This document shows, piece after piece, positions 17,960 through 26,806 of a stretch of 64,000 bases of DNA. A program made the position numbers and the translations under genes. The first letter of the stretch is position 1; every line of letters starts with the position of its first letter. The stretch comes from UBA2561 sp964577275 (lineage in GTDB: Bacteria > Bacteroidota > Bacteroidia > Cytophagales > Thermoflexibacteraceae), in the NCBI GenBank assembly GCA_964577275.1, contig CAZNYR010000007.1, positions 1 to 64,000 of the forward strand, in the 5' to 3' direction. The notes under the pieces were generated by a model. That model did no database searches. It was not told the DNA's origin and saw only the letters and a list, made by a program, of their open reading frames with translations.

Positions 17960-20900
17960 TTAATTTGATAATTTCTCTGGCATTGGTTTTGCCGAATCAT
18001 CAAGCCCTTTGTTGTAATATTGCCACAAATTATTCGCATTTGTTTTAGAAAATAAATTTTTCTTTTTCATGTAATTTTTTAGGCGGTCATACACTTTTTG
18101 GGTCTGAATTGGACGTAAATAGAGTTGTTGCTGCCCACCATACATCAAAAACTGGCTTTCTTTGTCAAAAGCCACCGCAAATATTTTTTCTTGATGCTCA
18201 ATCAGCACTGGCACAAGCTGAAAAATACCCTCCAAATTCGGTTTCATTTCTGCCAAATCCCAAAGCATGACCACGCCATCCAACCCCGCCGAAGCCAAAA
18301 AACGCCCATCAGGACTAAACGCCAATTCGACCACATGACCGCTGTGTTTTCGGGGTAAATATTCCCTCTCCAAAACTTGATAAGAATTGCCTATTTTTAG
18401 ATGAATTAATCGAATATTTCCGCGCATATCGCCAATCGCCAAAATCTGACTTTTCTTGTTGTAAGCCAAAGACTTCGCAGAAAATTGATGTCGAAAAATT
18501 TCTTCCGTTTTGTGCTGATATTGCCCTTCCAGATGCAAATGCGAAATTCGTCCATTATCATCGGCAATCATCAAATCTTTATCGTCCATAATGACGGTGC
18601 GATTGATGCCCCGAATCGCAATCGTATCCACTTTATTTTCCCGAATTACTGCCAATATATTTTTGGAAAAACCCACCACCAAATCATGATGCGGGAGCAA
18701 TGTAATTCCTCGCACGGGTTCATCAAACTTGAAAATTAATTCCTCTTGATTATCCTGATACTTTTTCAATTTTCCATCCGAAGTACCATAATAAATCCCT
18801 GTTTTTGAGGCTGATATCGTCCGAATGGGTACATTTTCTTTTACAGGAAATGTGGTTTCAGTTCTTAAATTCTCTTCATTTAGTGTATTTCCTGCCTCGA
18901 CTATTGCCGATACGATTTGGCGATTATTTCCATCAAAATATAAAATTTTTCCTTCCATATCGACATCCGAATAAATTGTCCGTATTTCGGATTTTTTGGG
19001 CAAAAGCATTCCTTTTTTGTCGTCATAAGCCAATGCCGAGTTTTGGAGTGCCTGCAAAATTTCGGGCGTGTATTTTGGTTTTTTTTCTGCCATTTTGTAG
19101 CCCGCCAGACTTAAATCATAAGCCGCCAACGAGAGCCACGCTTTTTCGTTTGGGTTTTCGTGCAAATCGGATTTTAGGGCGAAGTTTTTGGCATTAAACC
19201 AATACAAATTAAATTTGGCATATTTTTCGGATTCTTCGGCTCGAGTTTTGGCGTTTTGGGCTTCCTCGGCTGATTTTTCTGCTTTTTGAGCCGATTCTTT
19301 GGCATCTTTTTCGGATTTTTCAGCTTGACTTTTGGCTTGATTGGCTTTGATTTCTTCTTCTTTGGCTTTTTTCATGGCTTCGATGGCTTTTTCTTTTGCC
19401 TGGTCCGCTTTTTTCTTTTCCTCCAATGCAAGTTTTTCGGCTTCTTTGGCTTCTTTGGCTGATTTTTTTGCTTCTTCACCTTTTTGAAGTGCTAATTTTT
19501 CGGCGGCTTTGGCTTCAAGGGCTGATTTTTTTGCTTCTTCTTCTTTTTGGAGTGCTGTTTTTTCGGCTTCTTTAGCATTCATCGCAAAAAATACCGCCCC
19601 GATTCCCGCCAGAATTGCCACCACAAACAATCCGCGAAGCAAAATCGCTACGATTCGTTTTCGGCGTTTTTCGGCAACCAATGCTTTTCGGGATTCATCC
19701 AAAAATTCAAGCTGAACCTGCGTTGGGGCAGGACGTTTTTTCTTGTCCAGGGTTTCTTTGAGCCATTCATCGGCTTGCCCAAATTCTGTTCCACGCAATA
19801 ATAAAGAGTCATCTTTATTGCGCTGTAACCAATCTAAAGCCTTTCGTTGCCATTTATTATGAGATTGAACATGGTCGCGGTCAATGTCCAAACTTCGGAT
19901 TAATTGACTGAATGCCGTATGGAAATCTCCCTGAAAATCAATCCATTGCACCGCCGAAAGAGGCGCAGGCATCTGCGAAGGCTCCACAGGGCGATAATTC
20001 ACCGTCAAAAATCGCTTATTCAAACTTGCCGCATATTCGACCTCATCCGCACAATAAGGCGAATGAATCGCATCGGGCGAAATGACAAACAAAAAATTAT
20101 CCGAAACCTCGATGCCTTTGTAGATTTCCTTCTGAAAATCAGACCCATCCGCAATGCTATCTTGGTCAAACCAAGTCGTTTTTCCGTTTAATTGTAATTC
20201 TTGGTTCAGTCTTCGGGCAAAATCGCTGTCTTTCCGAGAATAAGAGACGAAAACTTCCAGATTTTGCTCCCCACTGACCGCAATACTTTCTTGGATAAAT
20301 TCCTCATGAATCGGCAACGGACGATACGCATCACGTTTATTGCCTATCGAAAGCCACGCCTGTGCATTCTGGAGATTGAAACCGCGCAACAAAATGCTTT
20401 CGTTTTTGCCCTGCCGTTCCCAGCGAAGTGCCTGACTAAGAAAAACTTTATGTTGCTGAAAATACCGCCGTTCGTCATTTACTTCGCGCGAAATATTGCC
20501 AATATCTCGGACAAAATCCTCAAATTCTTGATTATCCGTAAAGTCAATGTACTGTAAATTAGCGATTTGCGGAGGTATCTGATTTTCAGGTACTTCCTCA
20601 ATTTTTACAGGAATTACCCGTTTATTTCGTGCCAAAGCGTGTTTTAGCTCTTTTTCGCACCACTCAGATTTTATGGCTTCTTTTGAAATCAAATACAAAA
20701 AATTATCCGCCTCATCAATGCCCCGATAAATCGCCTCCTCAAAATCTACGCCTTTGGCAATATCCCGACTATGCGCCCAAGTCGTGATACAATGGCGCGC
20801 CAAAGCATTGGCAATTTTATCTTTTACGTCTTTATTTTCAGTCGAATACGAAATAAAAATATCCGTCATTCGGTTTTCGGCATTTTTCCGAGATTCGCAC

Positions 20901-23900
20901 AAATATTCGGCTTGCAGATGACTCGGCATACAAGGCGGTTGTGTATCTTTGAACTCTCGTAAAAGCCATTTTTCGGCGATTTGGCGTTCTTTTCCGACCA
21001 ACAAAAATTCAGTCGTTTTCTTTTTTTCTTCCCATTCCAATGCCCAATCTAAAACTTGGGTATGTTGATGAACGTAGGCTTCTTCCTGTGAAATTAAACT
21101 TATTAATCCTTCAAATGCTGTATCAAAATTATCTAATTGTTCAAATTCTTCATGTGGAAGATTTGGGTCAAATTTTTCGCGCGCATAAATCCAATTTAAT
21201 TTGCCGATAGTCGGGTGCATTTTATCCCAACAATCCGTAGGTTCGATTTGTAAAATGGGAATAATTTTTTTGTTCAATTTTATTGCCAATTCAATTTCTT
21301 TCCGACAATATTCCGACTTCACCGCATGAGGCGCAATCACAAAAATAAAATGGTGCGCCTTGGTGATTCCGTCATCAATTTGGTCTTGAAAATCAACGCC
21401 TAACGGAATATCGTTTTGGTCAAACCAAACATCATAACCTTGCATTCGGAGGCGGTCGTGGAGCTTCGTGGCAAAGCCTTTGGTTTCCCTCCGACCGTAG
21501 GAAATAAACACATCTCGAAACTTACTTTTGGGGGTGTGTTCTCGACTTTTGGCAATAAATTCGCCTTGCAATTCGGTGGGCGAAATGGGCGAAAATTTCT
21601 CGGCACGTTTGAGCCAAAATTCGGCTTGATTGACTTCTCTTTTGTTTAATAACAGTTCAGTCTTTTTCTCATTATTTTCCCATTTTTCGGCTTGAGATAA
21701 CCACGCTTGATGTTCGTTCCGATAGCGGTTTTCGACCGCCAAAACACTCGCCAAAATAAATGCTCGGTGCAATTCTATGGGCTGAAATTTCTTTCGTTTT
21801 TCGGCATCTCGTAACCAATTTTGTGTAAACTCAACTTGGTTTTCGAGCAGCAAAAGTTCTTCTTTTTTACCTGAATTTTCCCACGTTTTGGCTTTATTAA
21901 AAAATCGGTTATGCGCTCGTAAATAGGCACTTTCTTTTTTTAATCGGTTTAAAATATCATCTATATCCTTATCAAAATCAGACTTTTCGTTGCGTGAAGT
22001 TTCTTTCGTATCAATATTATCCGTAAAATCAATGTATTGTACTTTTTGTATCGCTTTCGGAATAGCTGTATCAGGCGTAGCTTCGATTTGTAAGGTAATT
22101 ATTCGTTTATTAAGTTTCGTAATATAATCCAATTCTTGCAAGCAATATTTTGATTGAACCGACTTCGGGGTAATAAAAAATAACAAATTATCTGTTTTTT
22201 CGAGTCCTCGATAAATTGCTTGCTCAAACTCTTCGCCTTTTTTGATGTCATTTTGGTCAGTCCAAGTCGTGATACCGTGTTTCATTAATGCCATCCTAAC
22301 TCGTTGCATTTCAGGACGATGTGCCTCGTCATAACACATAAAAACATCGGTCAGTTGTCCGTTAGCAACCTTCTTGCTTTCGCAAATAAATTCGGCGTGC
22401 AAGTCCGAAGCAAAACACGGCGGTTGCGTATTTTTGAACTCCATTTCAAGCCAATTTTGAGCCTTTTGGAGTTCATCGCCTTTGAGCAAAAATTCGTCCG
22501 AATTTTGTTTGCGCTCCCATTCGAGGGCTTGGGTCAAAATATCGGTGTGCATCGCCACATATTCTTGGTGCGACTGCAATAAATTTACCAAACCATTGAA
22601 GCCCGAATTAAAATCATCCTGCGATTCCCATTGGTAAAGAGGTTTGTTATCTTCCTGATTTTCACGCAAATACACCCAATTTAATTTCCCTACGGTGGGG
22701 TGCATTTTGTTCCAAACTTCCTGCTCGGTAGGTTCGATGTGCAAAATCGGAATGATGCGTTTTTGGCGTTTTACTGCCAGTTCGATTTCTTTCAGGCAAT
22801 ACGGGGATTTCAGGGCGTGCGGCGCAATGACAAAAATAAAATTCTTTGCTTTTTCGATGCCTTCGTCTATTTGTCCCTGAAAATCAACGCCTAACGGAAT
22901 ATCCACTTGGTCAAACCAAACATTAAAACCCTCATCCGTGAGGCGCATAAATAATTTCCAACAAAATTCTATACTTTCTTTTCGTCCATAAGAAATGAAA
23001 ATATCTTTGCCTTCGTCCAGCTTTCCGCCCTTGCCTTTGTAGGTCGATTTTCGGGATTCTAACAAAAACCGATAATGCAAATCCGAAGGATAACACGGTG
23101 GTTGTGAGCCACTTTCAAAGTTTGTTTCCAGCCATCGAATCGCTTGGAGCGCGTCTTCTTTGGACAACAAATTTTCGGCTAAACTTCCACCTCGTTCCCA
23201 TTTGAGGGCATTATCCAAAAATTGGGTATGATTTCGGACGTATGTTTCATGCGATTTAATTAATTGAATTAATCCTTTGGCTGATTTCTCAAAATCATCC
23301 AAATTTTTAAAATCTTCTTGTGGCAAATTTGCATCGTATTGCTCCCGCATATAAATCCAATTCAGTTTCTGGAGTATCGGATGTAATTTGCTCCAAGTTT
23401 GGTTATCGGTAGGTTCGATATGCAAAATCGGAATAATGCGTTTATGGCATTTAATCGCTAATTCGACTTCTTTCAAACAATAAATTGAGTGAATCGAATG
23501 TGGCGCAATGATAAAAATAAAATTATCCGCTTTTTCGATGCCATCGTCAATTTGGTCTTGAAAATCAACGCCTAACGGAATATCGTTTTGGTCAAACCAA
23601 ACTTCCAACCCTTCGGAACGCAAACGGTCGTGCAGTTTGGTGGCAAAACCTTTACTTTCGCCTCGCCCATAAGAAATAAAAACGTCTTTGTATTTGGGCT
23701 TCGGATTTTTGCGCCGACTCGTAAACAAAAAATCCTGCGCCATATCCGAAAGCCTTGCGGACGAATTATTTTCGGCTTGTTTTTTCAGAAATTCCGCCCG
23801 ATTGCATTCCCGCAACGATAATAATAAATCGTCCGAATAGTTTGATTCCTGCCACTGCTGTACTTTATCTTCGATTTCCTTGAGCAGTTGGGCGTAAGTG

Positions 23901-25462
23901 CCTTCAATTCGAGATAAACTTCTGGTAATAAATTCGTTATGAAGTTCTAATGGTTGATAATATTTGCGCTCATTTCCCTGAAAAAGCCAACTTCTGGCGT
24001 TTTGAATTTGGTGTTGCGTCAGCAAAAATAATGGTTTTTCGCCCGAATTTTTCCACGCCAACGCCTGATTTAGAAGTCGGGTATGGGTGCGATGATATGC
24101 GCTATCTTTGCGTAATTGCCCCAAAATTGCATCAATATCCTTATCAAAATCGGACTTTTCGTTTTTGGATAATTCCTCGATATTTTTGTCAATATTATCG
24201 GTAAAATCCACATATTGAAAATACCGAATTTCCTCTCGGATTTCTTCATCGGGAACTTTCTCGATAAGAAGCGGAATAATTCGCTTATTGAATCGAAGTG
24301 CCGTATCAATTTCTTGTTGGCAATAGACCGATTTTTGGGATTCTGGCGTAATTAAATACAATAAATTATCGGTATTTTCCAATCCTTGTTGGATAGCTTC
24401 CTCAAATTGCGCTCCTTTTTTGATGTCGCGTTGATCAACCCAAGTCGTGATGCCGTGCTGCATGAGCGCATGACGAATCTGGAACATTTGTGGACGATGT
24501 TTTTCGTCATAACACATGAACACATCCGTAACCATGCCATCGGCTTTTTTGATGCTTTCGCACACAAATTCGGCGTGCAAATCCGAAGGAAAGCACGGGG
24601 GTTGCGAAGCCAAAAAATCCGTTTGTAACCATTCATGGGCATTCTGAAGGTCTTTTCCTTTTAATAAAAATTCCTCTGATTTCTGATTTTTTTCCCATTT
24701 GAGGGCGTAATCCAAAATTTGCGTATGCAAATCCACATATTCGGCATGGGATTTCAGCAATTTATCCAAGCCCACAAATCCAGCCTCGAAGTCATCAAGT
24801 GCTTCCCATTGCGAAAGTGGCTTGCTATCATCCTGATTTTCGCGCAGATAAATCCAATTTAATTTGCCGATGGTCGGGTGCATTTTGTCCCAAACTGCCT
24901 GCTCGGTGGGTTCGATGTGCAAAATTGGGATAATGCGTTTTTGACGTTTTACGGCTAATTTAACTTCTTTCAGGCAATAATCTGACTTTAAAGCATGAGG
25001 CGCAATCACATACATAAAATTCCGTGATTTGTCAATTCCGCTATCAATTTGTCCCTGAAAATCAACACCTAACGGAATATCGTTTTGGTCAAACCATACA
25101 TCATACCCCGCATCCGTGAGGCGCATAAATAATTTCCAGCAAAATTCAAGACTTTCCTTACGTCCGTAGGAAATAAAAATATCTTTTACTTCATCTAATT
25201 TTCCGCCTTTGCCTTTGTAGAATGATTTTCGGGATTCGAGCAGATAAAGTTTCTGTAAATGAGTAAGTTCAAAAGCAATAGTTTCTGATTTACTCATTTC
25301 ATTGAAGGTTTCAAAAAAGGCAGTACGGTCAACTTCTGGCAAAAGTTTATCGGCTTTTTTACCTGATTTTTCCCATTCGTGCGCTTTCGTATTTAATGCT
25401 TCATGAAGTTGTGCTATGTCTTTCTCGGTTTTCAAATCGTGAGGTATTTTTCTGGAATCCAA
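17960..25462 (-). CDS. 2500-residue protein with eight TIR domains, membrane segment, coiled coil and WD40-like propeller
   Basis: TIR domains lie at about 92-208, 311-424, 591-707, 817-934, 1036-1150, 1315-1428, 1531-1645 and 1734-1846. Each keeps SxxCxxE, with the putative catalytic Glu at 166, 384, 665, 892, 1110, 1389, 1605 and 1807. Eleven copies of a helical linker (LLxGxxLQxAxxWL, then PPCxPSDLHxEFxxES in some) separate and flank them; two extra linkers follow TIR2 and TIR5. A membrane helix (about 1936-1961), an Ala/Glu/Lys coiled coil (1962-2083) and a propeller (about 2155-2455, with the canonical WD40 blade HSGHVVELAFSPDGRFLASA) follow. The linker-TM-coil-WD40 end resembles bacterial NACHT-WD40 proteins, with TIR replacing the P-loop ATPase. 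TIR7 has lost the Asp of the WxDQ motif (WAHS). The start is probably TTG 25462: a stop lies just upstream and the first ATG (residue 56) would cut the first linker. By family, TIR domains cleave NAD+ or act as adaptors. Confidence 0.9.
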   Translation of the reverse strand: MDSRKIPHDLKTEKDIAQLHEALNTKAHEWEKSGKKADKLLPEVDRTAFFETFNEMSKSETIAFELTHLQKLYLLESRKSFYKGKGGKLDEVKDIFISYGRKESLEFCWKLFMRLTDAGYDVWFDQNDIPLGVDFQGQIDSGIDKSRNFMYVIAPHALKSDYCLKEVKLAVKRQKRIIPILHIEPTEQAVWDKMHPTIGKLNWIYLRENQDDSKPLSQWEALDDFEAGFVGLDKLLKSHAEYVDLHTQILDYALKWEKNQKSEEFLLKGKDLQNAHEWLQTDFLASQPPCFPSDLHAEFVCESIKKADGMVTDVFMCYDEKHRPQMFQIRHALMQHGITTWVDQRDIKKGAQFEEAIQQGLENTDNLLYLITPESQKSVYCQQEIDTALRFNKRIIPLLIEKVPDEEIREEIRYFQYVDFTDNIDKNIEELSKNEKSDFDKDIDAILGQLRKDSAYHRTHTRLLNQALAWKNSGEKPLFLLTQHQIQNARSWLFQGNERKYYQPLELHNEFITRSLSRIEGTYAQLLKEIEDKVQQWQESNYSDDLLLSLRECNRAEFLKKQAENNSSARLSDMAQDFLFTSRRKNPKPKYKDVFISYGRGESKGFATKLHDRLRSEGLEVWFDQNDIPLGVDFQDQIDDGIEKADNFIFIIAPHSIHSIYCLKEVELAIKCHKRIIPILHIEPTDNQTWSKLHPILQKLNWIYMREQYDANLPQEDFKNLDDFEKSAKGLIQLIKSHETYVRNHTQFLDNALKWERGGSLAENLLSKEDALQAIRWLETNFESGSQPPCYPSDLHYRFLLESRKSTYKGKGGKLDEGKDIFISYGRKESIEFCWKLFMRLTDEGFNVWFDQVDIPLGVDFQGQIDEGIEKAKNFIFVIAPHALKSPYCLKEIELAVKRQKRIIPILHIEPTEQEVWNKMHPTVGKLNWVYLRENQEDNKPLYQWESQDDFNSGFNGLVNLLQSHQEYVAMHTDILTQALEWERKQNSDEFLLKGDELQKAQNWLEMEFKNTQPPCFASDLHAEFICESKKVANGQLTDVFMCYDEAHRPEMQRVRMALMKHGITTWTDQNDIKKGEEFEQAIYRGLEKTDNLLFFITPKSVQSKYCLQELDYITKLNKRIITLQIEATPDTAIPKAIQKVQYIDFTDNIDTKETSRNEKSDFDKDIDDILNRLKKESAYLRAHNRFFNKAKTWENSGKKEELLLLENQVEFTQNWLRDAEKRKKFQPIELHRAFILASVLAVENRYRNEHQAWLSQAEKWENNEKKTELLLNKREVNQAEFWLKRAEKFSPISPTELQGEFIAKSREHTPKSKFRDVFISYGRRETKGFATKLHDRLRMQGYDVWFDQNDIPLGVDFQDQIDDGITKAHHFIFVIAPHAVKSEYCRKEIELAIKLNKKIIPILQIEPTDCWDKMHPTIGKLNWIYAREKFDPNLPHEEFEQLDNFDTAFEGLISLISQEEAYVHQHTQVLDWALEWEEKKKTTEFLLVGKERQIAEKWLLREFKDTQPPCMPSHLQAEYLCESRKNAENRMTDIFISYSTENKDVKDKIANALARHCITTWAHSRDIAKGVDFEEAIYRGIDEADNFLYLISKEAIKSEWCEKELKHALARNKRVIPVKIEEVPENQIPPQIANLQYIDFTDNQEFEDFVRDIGNISREVNDERRYFQQHKVFLSQALRWERQGKNESILLRGFNLQNAQAWLSIGNKRDAYRPLPIHEEFIQESIAVSGEQNLEVFVSYSRKDSDFARRLNQELQLNGKTTWFDQDSIADGSDFQKEIYKGIEVSDNFLFVISPDAIHSPYCADEVEYAASLNKRFLTVNYRPVEPSQMPAPLSAVQWIDFQGDFHTAFSQLIRSLDIDRDHVQSHNKWQRKALDWLQRNKDDSLLLRGTEFGQADEWLKETLDKKKRPAPTQVQLEFLDESRKALVAEKRRKRIVAILLRGLFVVAILAGIGAVFFAMNAKEAEKTALQKEEEAKKSALEAKAAEKLALQKGEEAKKSAKEAKEAEKLALEEKKKADQAKEKAIEAMKKAKEEEIKANQAKSQAEKSEKDAKESAQKAEKSAEEAQNAKTRAEESEKYAKFNLYWFNAKNFALKSDLHENPNEKAWLSLAAYDLSLAGYKMAEKKPKYTPEILQALQNSALAYDDKKGMLLPKKSEIRTIYSDVDMEGKILYFDGNNRQIVSAIVEAGNTLNEENLRTETTFPVKENVPIRTISASKTGIYYGTSDGKLKKYQDNQEELIFKFDEPVRGITLLPHHDLVVGFSKNILAVIRENKVDTIAIRGINRTVIMDDKDLMIADDNGRISHLHLEGQYQHKTEEIFRHQFSAKSLAYNKKSQILAIGDMRGNIRLIHLKIGNSYQVLEREYLPRKHSGHVVELAFSPDGRFLASAGLDGVVMLWDLAEMKPNLEGIFQLVPVLIEHQEKIFAVAFDKESQFLMYGGQQQLYLRPIQTQKVYDRLKNYMKKKNLFSKTNANNLWQYYNKGLDDSAKPMPEKLSN
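20906..23068 (-). repeat. Second copy of an internally duplicated three-TIR block (TIR4-5-6)
   Basis: Residues about 799-1519 of the multi-TIR protein repeat, in the same order, residues 73-798. Both blocks begin LLESRKSxYKGKGGKLDE, contain an FISYGRKES.EFCWKLFMRL-type TIR, then a VFMCYDExHRP-type TIR, a double linker, and a FATKLHDRLR-type TIR. The offset is about 726 residues (2.18 kb). Protein divergence is clear, so the duplication is not recent. Confidence 0.8.
23069..25246 (-). repeat. First copy of the three-TIR block (TIR1-2-3)
   Basis: Encodes residues 73-798 of the multi-TIR protein and is the partner of 20906-23068. Near-identical nucleotide patches are visible, for example around the motif WFDQNDIPLGVDF in the first, third, fourth and sixth TIR domains. 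Confidence 0.8.
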
Positions 25463-25718
25463 GTCAAGTTACCACATAAAATGCTAATTTTCAAAATTAA
25501 GAGTGTCCTTTTTATTTTATGATGGTACGCTCTAAGAATCGGGAAAGTAGTTCAAATATTCACCTGAAATGATGCCTCCAAAATTAGCCTAAAAAAAATT
25601 TCTACCCAAAAACACTTGAGGGTGGCTCGATTTCGTTTTTCACACTTCTCCACATTACAAATAACAATGAAATTTTCTTAAAGTAGTCTTGTTTGTTATT
25701 ATTATAGGGGTGTGGATA

Positions 25719-26598
25719 TGTGGATAACATGGACTTAAAATCAGAATTTCTGGCAAAGTTATCCACAAGTTATCCACAATTTTATAACATATAAAATATT
25801 GATTATCAATAAGTTATAGTTTTATTCCACAACAAATTGAAATTTTCCACATCCAATAATTAACACCTGTGAATTGACGTGAATAACTTGTGCATAACTT
25901 TGCTTTTTGATGTGGATAACTTGTGCATAACTTTCAAGTTCGATTGGCTCATAAAGTTATTCACATACAATTCACACATAATTCACAAGTTATCCACTGT
26001 TTATCCACATTTTTTCAATTTTACGAAAATCCGTATCAAAAAAATGTGGATAACTTGGTTAGTTTCATCAGAAAAAAGTCAAGTTATCCACACCTTATGT
26101 GAATAATAAATATTTGATAATGAGATTTTTAGTGAGTTATCCACATTTTTGAAATGATAGTTATTCGATTGTGGATAACTCACAGATTCTATGGTTCTTT
26201 TTGAGGTAATATATCAGATTGTAATTTAAATGAGAATGTCAATACCCAAGCCTGTGGATAAAATGTGAATAACTTGTGGATAAGTATGTGGAAAACTGAT
26301 ATTATGCAATCTTAATTTAATTTAGTTTGCTATTTTATAATTGATAATCAGGGAGTTAGATTTTAAAAAGTTATCCACAATTTAATTTAAAAAATGTAAA
26401 TTTTTTTTTAAATCTGCTTTGAATGCCTTGTCAAATCCATTTTTTATCCCCAACTTTATTTTTGATGTGAATAACTTTATAAGTTATTGCTTATCAAGTA
26501 TTTATGATGTGAATTATTGTGAATAACTTGCTTTTGGCGGTTCAGATTACTGTAAAATGTGGATAACTTTACGATAGATTGGAGTAAAGTTATCCACA
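25719..26598. other. Candidate chromosomal origin (oriC): 21 DnaA boxes in 880 bp
   Basis: Exact TTATNCACA matches on either strand start at 25719, 25759, 25770, 25889, 25911, 25922, 25957, 26001, 26045, 26084, 26098, 26137, 26170, 26253, 26264, 26275, 26371, 26466, 26518, 26558 and 26590. Fourteen are the strong TTATCCACA form, five TTATTCACA and two TTATGCACA; further one-mismatch forms lie between them (e.g. around 25879, 25990, 26288 and 26508). No gene is present. Very AT-rich stretches that could unwind lie at about 25780-25820 and 26380-26415. It is flanked by the multi-TIR gene and prfB. No dnaA is in the window; dnaN is 13 kb to the right. A DnaA-titration site is the main alternative. 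Confidence 0.8.
25788..25809 (-). repeat. 22-nt repeat with TTGATAATCAA core, copy in oriC region
   Basis: The minus strand of these 22 bases is identical to 55360-55381 (plus strand). The first 17-18 bases also match 58773-58789 and 60231-60248. The core TTGATAATCAA is a near-palindrome. Confidence 0.65.
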
Positions 26599-26806
26599 TG
26601 GTTAGGTCTGATTGGTGGAAACAAACTATATCTAATTGATAATGAATTATTTACGAATTGGGGATGATATCAGGCTGTCCCAAGAGGCATCAAAATCCAA
26701 GTCTGACTGTGGTGGGTCAGTTTTAAACTGTGCGCTAAACTAATGTACGTCAGAGCTACGGTCAGACTTCGGATATGTGGATTGATATTTAGCCCACGAA
26801 AGGAAG
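26599..26806. other. Spacer between oriC cluster and prfB
   Basis: No gene is seen. It contains copy 2 of the 23-nt dispersed repeat (26748-26770, minus strand). Confidence 0.5.
26748..26770 (-). repeat. Copy 2 of the 23-nt GTCTGAC dispersed repeat
   Basis: The reverse complement matches 1283-1305 at 21 of 23 positions, with two internal differences. It lies just downstream of prfB. Confidence 0.6.

Noticed and set aside
25719..26598. Repeated GTTATCCACA elements as CRISPR or transposon ends
   Set aside because: Nine-base units in both orientations with irregular spacing fit DnaA boxes, not CRISPR repeats.
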